Notes: generated by a model from the sequence alone, not told the origin. A stretch of 64,000 bases of DNA from Alphaproteobacteria bacterium (GCA_020632795.1 JACKEV010000020.1:62001-126000); one strand, 5' to 3'. Positions 24,864 through 33,836 are shown, counted from the first letter of the stretch. Numbers and translations: made by a program.

Positions 24864-27800
24864 TCCCGCTCCTGCTCGCGCTGTGCGCCCCTGCCCATGC
24901 CGACGGCACCCTCCAGGGCTTCGTCTTCGAGGAGGGCAGCGGCCTGCCGCTCTCCGGGCAGACCCTGGAGATCGCCGGCCAGCCCGTGCGCACCGACGCC
25001 GACGGGGGCTTCTCCGTCACCCTGCCCCAGGGGGAGCACCCCGTGCGGCTGCGGGACTACAGCGCCGCGCTCACCGTGGCCGACGGCGAGGTCACCGAGC
25101 TGCTGCTCACCGTGGGGCCTTCCGGTGTCACCGCGCTGGTCGAGGCGCCCGCGCTGCGGTCCGGGCCGGTGGCCGCAGGGCCCCCCGGCACCCTGCACGG
25201 CCGCATCCTGCACGCCGAGGAGGGCACCCCCATCGTAGGCGCCCGGGTCTTCGTGCGCGGCGAGGAGGTGGAGGGCCGCAGCGACGCCGACGGCGTGTTC
25301 GAGCTGGAGCTGCCCTCCGGCACCCACGAGCTGTCCATCGTGCGCAGCGGCTTCTCCACGATGGCGGTGCCCGACGTGGTGGTCGAGGCGGACACCGTCA
25401 GCGAGCTGCGGGTGGAGCTGCTGCCCGCCGGGCTGGAGATGGCCGACTACACCATCAAGGCCCCCCGCGTCGAGGGCGGCAGCGCCGAGCTGCTCGCCCA
25501 GCAGCGAGACGCCAGCGCGGTCACCAACGTCATGGGCGCCGAGGACATGGCGAAGTCGGGCGCCTCCGACGCCGCCGCCGCGCTGTCCCGGGTGACCGGC
25601 ATCACCGTGGTCGGCGGCAAGTACGTCTACGTGCGCGGCCTGGGCGAGCGCTACTCGGCCACCCTGCTCAACGGCTCCTCCCTGCCCAGCCCCGAGCCGG
25701 AGCGCCGGGTGGTGCCCCTGGACCTGTTCCCGGCCTCGGCCCTGGAGTCCATCACCGTCCAGAAGTCCTACACCCCCGACATGCCCGGCGAGTTCGGCGG
25801 CGGCGTGCTCCAGCTCAAGACCCGCAGCGCGCCGCCCCAGCTCACCGCGTCGGTCAGCGTGGGCGGGGAGTGGGTGCAGGGGGTGACCTTCCAGGAGGGC
25901 CCGCTGGGCTACGTGGGCGACCGGGACTGGATGGGCTTCGACGATGGGGGGCGCGACCTGCCCGCGCCCATCGCGAACGCCGACCCCGCCAAGGCCCTGC
26001 GCCCCGGCGGCATCTTCGACGACGACGCCTACACCGAGGAGGAGCTGGAGACCTTCGGCGAGTCCTTCCCCAACCGCTGGTTCCTGGACACGAAGGACAT
26101 CCCCCCGGCCTGGAGCGGCAAGCTCTCGGTGGGCGGCAGCAAGGAGCTGGGGCGCGTGCGGGTGGGCGGGCTGCTGGGCAGCGCCTACAGCAACGCCTGG
26201 GACTACGACCGATACACGTTCAACGCCTACGGCCGCAACGGCGACGCGCTGACCATCAACCAGCAGTACGCCTGGGAGGAGACCAGCAACAAGATCCGCG
26301 CCGGCCTCATCGGCACCGCCAGCGTGGGCGTGGGCGAGGACCACCTCATCACCCTCACCAGCGTGACGACGCGCATCAGCGACCACACCAGCCGCACGCT
26401 GGAGGGGGACTACGACAACTCCTACATCAAGGTCGCCCGGGACCAGTGGGTGGAGCGGCAGCTCCTGTTCGAGCAGGTCTCCGGCGCCCACACCCTCGCC
26501 CCCCTCGGGGATCTCCACGTCGACTGGCGCTACGCCTTCTCCAACGCCGCCCGCGACGAGCCCCTGCGCCGGGAGTGGCGGGTGGACCGGGAGCTGGACG
26601 GGACCTGGCTGCTCTCCGACCGGCCCGAGGGCAACGAGATCTTCTACAGCGATCTCACCGATGTGAACCACGACCTCGGCCTGGACCTCACCAAGCCCTT
26701 CACCCTGAAGAGCGACGAGACCCTGCGCGTGAAGGCCGGGGGCTGGGTCGTCCGCAAGACCCGGGAGTCCGGCACCCGGCGGTTCAAGTACCAGGAGAAC
26801 GGCGCCTCCGAGGCGCTGCGGGCCGAGGACCCCGACCAGTGGTTCACCAAGGAGACCATCGGCCAGGAGTTCCGTCTGCGCGAGTCCACCAACCAATCGG
26901 ACGACTACTTCGCGGATCAGTCGATCATCGCGGGCTACTTGATGGGGGATGTCCCGGTGGGCCCGAGCGTTCGGCTCGTCGGCGGCGTGCGCATGGAGTA
27001 CTCCGCGCAGTCGGTGACCACCTACGAGCTGTACGTGGCCGAGGCCGAGCCGGCGGTGGCCTCCCTGGACACCGTGGACTGGCTGCCCGCGCTCAACGCG
27101 ACCTGGGCCTTCGCCCCCGACATGCAGCTCCGGGCGGGCTACGGCAAGACCCTCTCCCGGCCGGACTTCCGCGAGCTGAGCGAGGTGCCCTACGCCCAGG
27201 TCACCGGCGGGCGCACGGTCAAGGGCAACAGCGACCTCGACCGCACCCGCATCCACAACGTGGACCTGCGCTGGGAGTGGTACCCCAACCCCGGCGAGAG
27301 CCTCTCCTTCGCGACCTTCTACAAGTACTTCGTCGGCCCCATCGAGCAGATCGTGCAGAACGGCGCCGAGGAGGTGGTGACCTACCAGAACGTGGACTTC
27401 GCCCACGACCTGGGGGCCGAGGTGGAGTGGAAGAAGGCGATGCCGGCGCTGGGCGGCAAGCTGTGGCTCCAGGACTTCTACACCGCCGGCAACATGACGT
27501 TCATCTGGTCCCGGGTGGACGACCCCCGGGGCGAGGAGTACCCCGCCCGCGCCCTGCAGGGCCAGGCGCCCTGGGTGGGCAACGTGCAGCTCGGCTACGA
27601 CAACCCCGAGATCGGCACCCAGGTCACGCTGCTGCTGAACCTGCTGGGGCCTCGGGCGATAGAGATCAGCGACCTGACCCGCCCCGGCGACCCGGTCTCC
27701 CTCGACCCCATCCAGTACGCCTCCCCGGGCCTGGACCTCATCTACCGCCAGAAGCTGCCCAAGGGCTTCAACCTCACGTTCAAGGCGCGGAACCTGCTGA

Positions 27801-27907
27801 ACCCCAGGATGGGGACGTTCCAGCGCGGGCCGCTGGACGACTACGCGAAGACGGACGGGCTGTATGACGGGATCAAGCTGGGGTTGAGCGTGGGGTGGGG
27901 GGTTTGA
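24860..27907 (+). CDS. TonB-dependent receptor with two N-terminal carboxypeptidase-regulatory-like domains
   Basis: 1015 residues. Signal peptide (MIPLLLALCAPAHA), two tandem beta-sandwich domains of the carboxypeptidase-regulatory type (about 16-90 and 108-192), a short linker with a TonB-box-like ADYTIKAP, a plug domain (about 210-325; YVYVRGLGERYSATLLNGSSL), and an outer-membrane barrel to the C-terminus. The doubled regulatory-like domain is typical of SusC/oar-like receptors that work with surface lipoproteins. Last gene of the seven-gene energising operon. The substrate is unknown; the leading beta-helix lipoprotein is the best partner candidate. Confidence 0.92.
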   Translation: MIPLLLALCAPAHADGTLQGFVFEEGSGLPLSGQTLEIAGQPVRTDADGGFSVTLPQGEHPVRLRDYSAALTVADGEVTELLLTVGPSGVTALVEAPALRSGPVAAGPPGTLHGRILHAEEGTPIVGARVFVRGEEVEGRSDADGVFELELPSGTHELSIVRSGFSTMAVPDVVVEADTVSELRVELLPAGLEMADYTIKAPRVEGGSAELLAQQRDASAVTNVMGAEDMAKSGASDAAAALSRVTGITVVGGKYVYVRGLGERYSATLLNGSSLPSPEPERRVVPLDLFPASALESITVQKSYTPDMPGEFGGGVLQLKTRSAPPQLTASVSVGGEWVQGVTFQEGPLGYVGDRDWMGFDDGGRDLPAPIANADPAKALRPGGIFDDDAYTEEELETFGESFPNRWFLDTKDIPPAWSGKLSVGGSKELGRVRVGGLLGSAYSNAWDYDRYTFNAYGRNGDALTINQQYAWEETSNKIRAGLIGTASVGVGEDHLITLTSVTTRISDHTSRTLEGDYDNSYIKVARDQWVERQLLFEQVSGAHTLAPLGDLHVDWRYAFSNAARDEPLRREWRVDRELDGTWLLSDRPEGNEIFYSDLTDVNHDLGLDLTKPFTLKSDETLRVKAGGWVVRKTRESGTRRFKYQENGASEALRAEDPDQWFTKETIGQEFRLRESTNQSDDYFADQSIIAGYLMGDVPVGPSVRLVGGVRMEYSAQSVTTYELYVAEAEPAVASLDTVDWLPALNATWAFAPDMQLRAGYGKTLSRPDFRELSEVPYAQVTGGRTVKGNSDLDRTRIHNVDLRWEWYPNPGESLSFATFYKYFVGPIEQIVQNGAEEVVTYQNVDFAHDLGAEVEWKKAMPALGGKLWLQDFYTAGNMTFIWSRVDDPRGEEYPARALQGQAPWVGNVQLGYDNPEIGTQVTLLLNLLGPRAIEISDLTRPGDPVSLDPIQYASPGLDLIYRQKLPKGFNLTFKARNLLNPRMGTFQRGPLDDYAKTDGLYDGIKLGLSVGWGV

Positions 27908-27933
27908 TCTCCGGTCCGGGTTAGAGTCGGGGT

Positions 27934-29484
27934 ATGCGCTGGTTCAACACCGCCGGGCCGTGTCAGGCCGACACGCACTACACGCTGCTGGAGCGCGAGG
28001 GTGTGCCGGACCTCCGGCGCCTCATCGACCGGCGCCAGTACTTCGTGCTGCATGCGCCCCGGCAGACCGGCAAGACGACCACCATCCTCAACCTCGCCCA
28101 GGCCCTGATCGAGGAGGGGCGCTACGCGGCGGTGGCCCTGAGCGTGGAGGTCGGCGCGCCCTTCAACGGGGAGCGCCTCGCGATGCTGGAGGGGGCGGTG
28201 CTCGGGGCGTGGCGGACCCAGTGCCGGGCGCGCCTGCCCGAGTCCCTCCAGCCGCCACCCTGGCCCGATGCCCAGCCCGGCCAGCGCCTCCGCTCGGCCC
28301 TGGCGGCCTGGGCATCGGCCTCAGCGCGCCCGCTCGTGCTCTTCGTCGACGAGGTGGACGCCCTGCAGGAGGACGCCCTGATCAGCGTCTTGCGCCAGCT
28401 CCGGGACGGCTTCCCGGACCGGCCCGGCCACTTCCCCCACAGCATGGGGCTGGTGGGCATGCGGGACGTGCGGGACTACGTGGTGGCCTCCGGCGGCCGG
28501 GGGCGTCTGGGCTCGGCCTCGCCGTTCAACGTCAAGGTCGCCTCCATCCGCATCGGGGACTTCACCCGGGCCGAGGTGGAGGCCCTGCTGGGTCAGCACA
28601 GCGCCGAGACCGGTCAGCCCTTCACGCCCTCTGCGGTCGAGCGGGTGTGGACGCTCACGCGGGGCCAACCCTGGCTGGTCAACGCCCTGGCGGCTCAAGC
28701 CATCGACGTGCTGGTGCCCGACCGCGCCGTGCCCATCGACGCCGCGGACGTGGACCGCGCTCGAGACGCCCTGGTGAAGCGCCAGGACACCCACCTCGAC
28801 AGCCTGGCCGAGCGCCTGCGGGAGCCTCGGGTCCGCGCGGTCATCGAGCCCATCCTGGCCGGGCAGACGCCGGAGGATCTGCCGCCGGACGACGTGCGCT
28901 ATGTGATCGACCTGGGGCTGGTGCGCCGCAGCGACCAGGGCGGCCTGACCATCGCGAACCCCATCTACCGCGAGGTCATCCCCACCAGCCTGGCGTCCAA
29001 CCCCCGCAACTTCATGCCGGCCATCGCGCCGAGCTGGCTGGACGACGCGGGCCGGCTGGTGGCGGCGAAGCTCCTGTCGGCCTTCCTCGACTTCTGGCGC
29101 CGGAACGGCGAACCGCTGATGCGCTCAGCGCCCTACCACGAGGTCGCGCCGCATCTGGTGATGATGGCGTTCCTGGATCGGGTGTCCAACGGCGGTGGGA
29201 GGGTGGAGCGGGAGTACGCCATCGGCAGTGGGCGCATGGATCTGTGTCTGATGTACGGGACGCAGCGGCTGGCGATGGAGCTGAAGGTCTGGCGGCCGGG
29301 CGAGCCGGACCCGCTGGCGGAGGGGCTGACGCAGCTCGACGGGTATCTGGCGGGGCTGGGGCTGGAGACGGGGTGGCTGGTGATCTTTGATCGGCGGCCG
29401 GGGATCGGGAGGCTGGCGGAGCGGACGGGAGTGGAGGCGGCGAGGACCGCGAGCGGGCGGGAGGTCGTGGTGGTGCGGGGATGA
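27934..29484 (+). CDS. AAA-type ATPase with C-terminal PD-(D/E)XK nuclease-like domain
   Basis: 516 residues. The opening MRWFNTAGPCQADTHYTL is typical of a family of stand-alone P-loop ATPases. Walker A is APRQTGKTT at residues 41-49 and Walker B is LVLFVDEVDAL near 130-140. A winged-helix-like part follows; the C-terminus has a PD-(D/E)XK pattern, GSGRMDLCLMYG then RLAMELKVW. A TAGAGT box lies 6 nt before the ATG with no ribosome-binding site. Such proteins are common, often multicopy and of unknown function; mobile or defence roles are suspected. Its 3' end coincides with the break point of a toxin gene on the other strand. Confidence 0.82.
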   Translation: MRWFNTAGPCQADTHYTLLEREGVPDLRRLIDRRQYFVLHAPRQTGKTTTILNLAQALIEEGRYAAVALSVEVGAPFNGERLAMLEGAVLGAWRTQCRARLPESLQPPPWPDAQPGQRLRSALAAWASASARPLVLFVDEVDALQEDALISVLRQLRDGFPDRPGHFPHSMGLVGMRDVRDYVVASGGRGRLGSASPFNVKVASIRIGDFTRAEVEALLGQHSAETGQPFTPSAVERVWTLTRGQPWLVNALAAQAIDVLVPDRAVPIDAADVDRARDALVKRQDTHLDSLAERLREPRVRAVIEPILAGQTPEDLPPDDVRYVIDLGLVRRSDQGGLTIANPIYREVIPTSLASNPRNFMPAIAPSWLDDAGRLVAAKLLSAFLDFWRRNGEPLMRSAPYHEVAPHLVMMAFLDRVSNGGGRVEREYAIGSGRMDLCLMYGTQRLAMELKVWRPGEPDPLAEGLTQLDGYLAGLGLETGWLVIFDRRPGIGRLAERTGVEAARTASGREVVVVRG

Positions 29485-29658
29485 CTCCATCTCGGCCCAT
29501 GGCCGCCCGGCACCTGGATGCCGAACGATCCGCTCCAGCACCCGAACGATCCGCTCCAGCACCCGCTCGCGCAGCACCGGCACCCGTCGGCCATACCAGG
29601 CCGCGGTATCGAACAGCTCTTCCTCAGCTTCGCTGTGGAACTCAACCCCGTCGAGCAT
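29485..29658 (-). pseudogene. RelE/ParE-family toxin, truncated
   Basis: The first 58 residues (VEFHSEAEEELFDTAAWYG, then HPGAGRPW) match the N-terminal half of RelE/ParE ribosome- or gyrase-targeting toxins. The homology stops where the ATPase gene on the plus strand ends (29484). The frame stays open to 29125 but encodes only His/Pro/Arg-rich shadow sequence, and neither other minus frame restores the expected C-terminal half. The start ATG at 29658 overlaps the antitoxin stop by 17 bases, as in real pairs. It is therefore most likely a broken toxin. Confidence 0.6.
29522..29563. repeat. 21-bp perfect tandem duplication inside the toxin remnant
   Basis: Two identical 21-base units starting at 29522 and 29543. 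Read on the minus strand they encode VLERIVR twice. The length keeps the frame, so the duplication alone does not break the toxin. Confidence 0.8.
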
Positions 29659-29863
29659 CTCGCAGAACGTCCGCCGCTGACCGCGTCCGCGCCGTGCCGT
29701 TCAGGAGCTCTCCCAGCCGGCGCTCGACGACGCGGGCCCAGGCCCGCTCGGTCTCGTGGTCGGCAGACACGGGCAAGCTCGCGACCAGCTTCAGGGCGAG
29801 GTCTTCCCGCTCCTCGTCCGGCAGGGCGAGGGCTTGGGTCACGAGCGCGGTAGCAGGAGGCAT
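29642..29863 (-). CDS. Addiction-module antitoxin, RelB/ParD-type component family
   Basis: 73 residues. MPPATALVTQALALPDEEREDLALKLVASL followed by W and the VVERRLGEL segment resembles the short 'addiction module component' antitoxins that pair with RelE/ParE toxins. It lies just upstream of and overlapping the toxin remnant. With the toxin truncated, it is probably an orphan antitoxin, or it silences other toxins. No DNA-binding domain is evident. Confidence 0.65.
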   Translation of the reverse strand: MPPATALVTQALALPDEEREDLALKLVASLPVSADHETERAWARVVERRLGELLNGTARTRSAADVLRDARRG

Positions 29864-29931
29864 ATTCGAAGTGTGGTCACGCACGGTGGCCCCGTCCACC
29901 GCCGGCGCTCGCGTCGTGCCACAATCCCCCC

Positions 29932-30633
29932 ATGCTGCTCGCCCTGCTCCCCGCCGCCCTGGCCAACCCGCCCACGGCCCTCCCGGACGCCGCTCCCCGC
30001 GAGCCCGGCGCGGCCCACGTCGCCGTCGGCGCCCTGGGGGCCCTGAGCGTGGAGGACCCCTGGGGCGCGGTCGGCGGCTACCTGGGCGCGGAGCGGGCCT
30101 TCGGCGACCGCCTGCTGCTTCAGGCGCGCCTGCCGGCGATCTGGATGCCGAACCCCCAGCCGCTGCGCACCGGGCCTTCCCTGGGCGGGGTCGTGGGCGC
30201 GGCCTCGGTCTCCTTCCGCGGCACGGTCGTGGACAAGCCGGCCCTCCACCTCGCACCGTACGTCATGCTGGGCGGCCTGACCTCCTACAGCGCCCCCGCG
30301 GGCCTGCGGGGTGGGGGCCTGGGGCTCCTGGGTGTAGCGATGGAGGGCGGCGGCGAGCGGGTCCGGGTGGACGCGAGCCTCTCCGTGCTGGGGCTGGCCG
30401 GCTCCCCGGGCGGCGGCACGCCCCTGTTCTTCGCGCCCTGGACGGCGGTGGCGTTCTCCGAGGGCGGGGTGTCGTTCCCGATCCTGGAGGGCCACCGGCT
30501 GCGGCTGGGCCTGCTCTCGATGCTGCCCACGGTGGGGTGGATGTTCGAGCACGAGCAGCTCACCGCCGAGGTCAGCGTCTCGTCGCTGGGCATCTTCAAT
30601 GTGGGGCGGGCCGAGCTGGGGTGGCGGTTCTGA
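29932..30633 (+). CDS. Predicted outer-membrane beta-barrel protein, unknown
   Basis: 233 residues. A signal peptide (MLLALLPAALA) is followed by alternating amphipathic strands (LLLQARLPAIWM, VASVSFRGTVV-like, VRVDASLSVLGL) and a C-terminal aromatic residue (ELGWRF), the pattern of outer-membrane barrels. No family was recognised. A CACAAT box lies 6 nt before the ATG. Its TGA abuts the stop of the convergent oxidoreductase. Confidence 0.65.
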   Translation: MLLALLPAALANPPTALPDAAPREPGAAHVAVGALGALSVEDPWGAVGGYLGAERAFGDRLLLQARLPAIWMPNPQPLRTGPSLGGVVGAASVSFRGTVVDKPALHLAPYVMLGGLTSYSAPAGLRGGGLGLLGVAMEGGGERVRVDASLSVLGLAGSPGGGTPLFFAPWTAVAFSEGGVSFPILEGHRLRLGLLSMLPTVGWMFEHEQLTAEVSVSSLGIFNVGRAELGWRF

Positions 30634-31554
30634 TCAGTACAGCACCACCCGCCCCGGCGCCCCCCGCTCGATGGCCTTGTGCGCCTGGGCCGCGTTCACC
30701 AGCGTGACCCGGTGCAGCGCGCGCACCTTCAGGCGCCCCCCGATGAACATCACCGACAGCGCGTCCAGCGCCCGCTGGATCTGCGCGGCCGTGAGGCTCG
30801 ACGGGGACCAGCCGGTGATGCTGACCCCGCGGCGCAGATCTTCGGCGTCGACCTGCAGCACCCCGGACGGGCCCAGGTAGATCATCTGGCCGCCGTCGGC
30901 CATCGACTGCACGCTGGTGGCGAAGTCGGGGCCGCTGGTCTGCTGGAGCACCCGGTCGAAGGGGTCCGCGCCCAGGCGGTCGTCCGGGCCGAGCACCTCC
31001 TGCGCGCCGCAGTCCCGCAGGAGCCCCATGTTCTCGGCGTGGGCGGCCACCGCGACCACCCGGGCCCCCCGGCACCGGGCGACCTGGATGAGCATCTGGC
31101 CGATGGCTGAGTCCGCCCGGTCGATGAGCAGCTCGTGCCCGCCCCGCAGGCCCATGCGCTCGGCGAGCAGCCAGGCGCTGAGCGCCGGCAGACCGAGGGT
31201 CCCGGCGTCCTCCAGGCTGAGGGCCTCGGGCACCACCGCGAGGGTGTCGGCCGGCAGGGTGACGAGGCGCTGGTAGCCCCCGGGGTAGCGCTCCCCCAGG
31301 CCCTGCATCGCGGTGAGCACCTCATCCCCCACCTTCACCGCGTCCACCCCCCGCCCGACCAGCAGCACGCGCCCGCAGGCCTCGACCCCGGGCACCGCCA
31401 CGTCCAGATTGCACCGCCGCAGGTCGTCCGGGTTCACCCCGGCCACGGTCATGTGGATGACGACTTCGCCCCGGCCGGGCTCGGGCATGGGCGCGCGGGT
31501 GGGCTTGAGGCCGTCGGGGCCGCCGGTCGCGGACATCTCGATGCGCAGGTTCAC
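30634..31554 (-). CDS. MDR-superfamily quinone-oxidoreductase-like dehydrogenase
   Basis: 306 residues of the medium-chain dehydrogenase/reductase type. The GroES-like N-terminal domain has VAGVNPDDLRR, VPGVEACGRVLLVG and GDEV; the Rossmann part has ELLIDRADSAIGQMLIQVA, with the usual GxxGxxG-type dinucleotide loop altered. It lacks the catalytic zinc cysteines, so it belongs to the zinc-independent quinone-reductase-like group using NADPH. Shorter than typical (about 325). GTG start with a GGGAG site upstream. Substrate unknown. Confidence 0.85.
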   Translation of the reverse strand: MNLRIEMSATGGPDGLKPTRAPMPEPGRGEVVIHMTVAGVNPDDLRRCNLDVAVPGVEACGRVLLVGRGVDAVKVGDEVLTAMQGLGERYPGGYQRLVTLPADTLAVVPEALSLEDAGTLGLPALSAWLLAERMGLRGGHELLIDRADSAIGQMLIQVARCRGARVVAVAAHAENMGLLRDCGAQEVLGPDDRLGADPFDRVLQQTSGPDFATSVQSMADGGQMIYLGPSGVLQVDAEDLRRGVSITGWSPSSLTAAQIQRALDALSVMFIGGRLKVRALHRVTLVNAAQAHKAIERGAPGRVVLY

Positions 31555-31595
31555 CGGTGGACTCCCGTGCAGCGACTACCCTAACGCGTGTCGAC

Positions 31596-32426
31596 TCAGG
31601 GCGGGGCCTCCAGCACGTCGTGGAGCGCCACCCAGCCGCTGCGCCCGTCATAGCAGATCAGCAGCACGCCCTGACAGTCGACGTCCGACAGCTCCGTGAA
31701 CCGCACCGGCCCGAAGACGTGATCGTTGAGCTGAAGATACCAGCAGCGCTGGTGCCCGGCGGCCCGGACCCGCGCCCGGACCCGCGCCACCGCCTCCTGG
31801 TACGCGGCCTCCTCAGATGGATCCCAGGCGCCGTTCTCGTTGGCGTCCCAGAAGGTCAGCAGCGCGCTGCGGCGCTCGGCGGCCTCGCGGGCGTCGGCCT
31901 CCTCCTCCAGGTCGGCGATCAGCTCGTTCAGCCGGCGGGCGGCGTCGTGGCGGCCCAGGGCGCGCAGGTGGGCGTGCTCCCGCTCCAGCACCGCCAGGGC
32001 GTGGGCCTCGCGCCACCGGCTGGGCATCAGCCCCATCTTGTGCAGCAGCCAGGGCGTGAACATCGAGGTCGCGGGGATGGGAAGCACGGAGTTGGCCACC
32101 GCCACGAGGCCCGCGGGGACGACCCTGAAGATGTCCAGGAGCTGCGCCCGGATCGCGTCGGTCTCCTCCGGCGTCAGCTCCCGCTCGCCGGCCATGCGCG
32201 CCCGCAGGAGCTGCCACAGCTCGCGGCTCTCCTCCAGCTCGCCCAGCACGTGCTGCCAGTGGGTCTCGGCCGCGCGGCGCAGGTTCTCCGTCATCCGGGA
32301 GAACAGGCCGGGGGGGCGCACGATCTCGGCCAGCTCGGCGTTGACCGAGCGCAGCCGCTCGGCGTCGTCGACGAGGCCCTCCGCCTCCAGATCCTCGGCC
32401 AGCTCGACCAGCTCGGGGTGCGACAT
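31596..32426 (-). CDS. LETM1-like protein with EF-hand loop and C-terminal GYF_2 domain
   Basis: 276 residues. Residues about 45-145 resemble the LETM1 core: an acidic helix (LTPEETDAIRAQLLDIF), then VVPAGLVAVANSVLPIPATS and KMGLMPSRWRE. An EF-hand-like calcium loop occupies 194-205 (DANENGAWDPSE), with D1, N3, N5, G6, D9 and E12 in register. Residues 228-275 match a GYF_2-type module (WYLQLNDHVFGP then SGWVALHDVLE). One weakly hydrophobic stretch near 103-128 could insert in a membrane. Mitochondrial LETM1 is a calcium- or K+/H+-linked inner-membrane protein; the bacterial role is not established. No operon partner is clear. Confidence 0.7.
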   Translation of the reverse strand: MSHPELVELAEDLEAEGLVDDAERLRSVNAELAEIVRPPGLFSRMTENLRRAAETHWQHVLGELEESRELWQLLRARMAGERELTPEETDAIRAQLLDIFRVVPAGLVAVANSVLPIPATSMFTPWLLHKMGLMPSRWREAHALAVLEREHAHLRALGRHDAARRLNELIADLEEEADAREAAERRSALLTFWDANENGAWDPSEEAAYQEAVARVRARVRAAGHQRCWYLQLNDHVFGPVRFTELSDVDCQGVLLICYDGRSGWVALHDVLEAPP

Positions 32427-32453
32427 CGGCGCTGCTCCGCCGCAGAAGCTAAC

Positions 32454-33131
32454 TCACCGGAGGTGCGGGGGGCAGACCCGCGCCGGGTGGTCGAGGGGCA
32501 GCCACGGCGCGAGGTCCACCGCCACGCGGGCGGCGAGGACCGCCGCGTCGCGATCCTCGGGGGTGTCCGTCCAGCGCGCCCGGGTCCACATCTCGGCGGC
32601 CGCCCAACCCGCGAGGCGGCCGACCTCCATCCGCTGCGCCTCGTCCGTCCTGTCGATCCAGGGCGCGCTTCGCTGGACGAGCCAATCCAGCCCCCGCTCC
32701 GGCCCCCACACCAGCATGGTGAGCTGAGCCTGGTAGATCGCCCACCGGCCCGCGTCCGGGTGCTCGGGGTGCTCGGCGAGGAGCACATTGAGCATGAGCC
32801 ACGCGGTTTGGAAGAACCCGTGGGCCACCGCGTCGTCGGCCAGGATCAAGCCCGCGCGCGGGGGCAGGGGCCCGATCGCGGTGATGATCTCGGCGTCCCC
32901 GGCGTCCGCGTAGAAGCGCAGCAGGTCGACGACCGCCGCGTCGCTGAGCTCGGCGGCGTCGGCCTCCGGATCGTCCAGCGTCGGCGCGGCCGGCCGCGCG
33001 ACCACCCGCGCGGGCTCGAACTGCTCGATCTCCGCCACCCCGGCCATCTGCCGCATGCGCGCGTCGCACCACGCCACGTCCGGCCGCGGCGCCGCGACCA
33101 CCCAGACCAGGAAGGGGACGGCTGCGAACAC
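32454..33131 (-). CDS. Exported helical-repeat protein, tandem paralogue C
   Basis: 225 residues of unknown function. The N-terminal hydrophobic signal (MFAAVPFLVWVVAAPRPD) runs into WCDARMRQMAG, shared with the two upstream neighbours. The rest is helix-rich and TPR-like (EHPEHPDAGRWAIYQAQL, RAWAAA-type pairs), ending with HPARVCPPHLR. Nine bases separate it from the previous copy. Conserved cysteines (in CDARM and RVCP) could form a disulphide in the periplasm. Confidence 0.7.
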   Translation of the reverse strand: MFAAVPFLVWVVAAPRPDVAWCDARMRQMAGVAEIEQFEPARVVARPAAPTLDDPEADAAELSDAAVVDLLRFYADAGDAEIITAIGPLPPRAGLILADDAVAHGFFQTAWLMLNVLLAEHPEHPDAGRWAIYQAQLTMLVWGPERGLDWLVQRSAPWIDRTDEAQRMEVGRLAGWAAAEMWTRARWTDTPEDRDAAVLAARVAVDLAPWLPLDHPARVCPPHLR

Positions 33132-33140
33132 CCCGCCACC

Positions 33141-33827
33141 TCAGAGCAGATCCGGGCAGACCCGCGCCGGGTGGCTCACCGGCAGCCACCACGCCGCCCG
33201 CAGGGCCTCCCTGGCGATGATCTGCGCCTGGGCTCGCGCCCCCGGCGTGCCCGCCCAGCGCGCCTCCACGTAGGCGTGGGCCGCCGCCCAGCCCGCGACG
33301 AGCCCGATCTCGGACCGCAGCGCGGTGTCCGTCGGCTTCGAGGCCTTCGACGCCTGCTCCAGCGCCCACAGCCCGGAGGCGAGGTTCCCGTCCAGGATCA
33401 AGACCTCGGCCAGGTAGAGGTTCCACCGGGCCACCTCGGGGTGGTCGGGGTTCTGCCGGATCACAAAGGCCAGCTCCTGGCTCGCCGATGGCCAGTCCCC
33501 GACCGAGGCGGACGCGTTGGCCACGGTGACGCCGATGCTGGGGGGCGGGCGCCCGACCTTGCAGATGTAGACGTCGCCGTGGTCGCCGCCGCAGTAGCCC
33601 TCCATCCAGAGCAGGTCCGTTCCGGCCGCGTCGGCCAGCTCCGCCAGGCTCGGGGGCGAGCCGTCCGGCGCCAGGGTCGGACCCCGCAGCGCAGGCTCGA
33701 TCTCCATCGGCTCGAAGCGCTCCAACGCCACCACGCCCGCCATCTGCCGCATGCGCGCGTCGCACCAGGCCACGTCCGGCCGCGGCGCCGCGACCATCCA
33801 GACGAGGAGGGGCAGGGAGACGAGCAT
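33141..33827 (-). CDS. Exported helical-repeat protein, tandem paralogue B
   Basis: 228 residues. The same plan as its neighbours: MLVSLPLLVWMVAAPRPD signal, WCDARMRQMAG, then a divergent middle with an extra cysteine pair (EGYCGGDHGDVYICKVG), helical repeats (NPDHPEVARWNLYLAEVL) and the HPARVCPDLL ending. The middle copy of three. Function unknown; secretion or periplasmic location is inferred from the signal. Confidence 0.7.
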   Translation of the reverse strand: MLVSLPLLVWMVAAPRPDVAWCDARMRQMAGVVALERFEPMEIEPALRGPTLAPDGSPPSLAELADAAGTDLLWMEGYCGGDHGDVYICKVGRPPPSIGVTVANASASVGDWPSASQELAFVIRQNPDHPEVARWNLYLAEVLILDGNLASGLWALEQASKASKPTDTALRSEIGLVAGWAAAHAYVEARWAGTPGARAQAQIIAREALRAAWWLPVSHPARVCPDLL

Positions 33828-33836
33828 CCGTCCTCC

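Noticed and set aside
29125..29484. Continuation of the toxin frame to 29125
   Set aside because: Past residue 58 the sequence is His/Pro/Arg-rich and has no toxin-like features; it lies opposite the well-supported ATPase gene.
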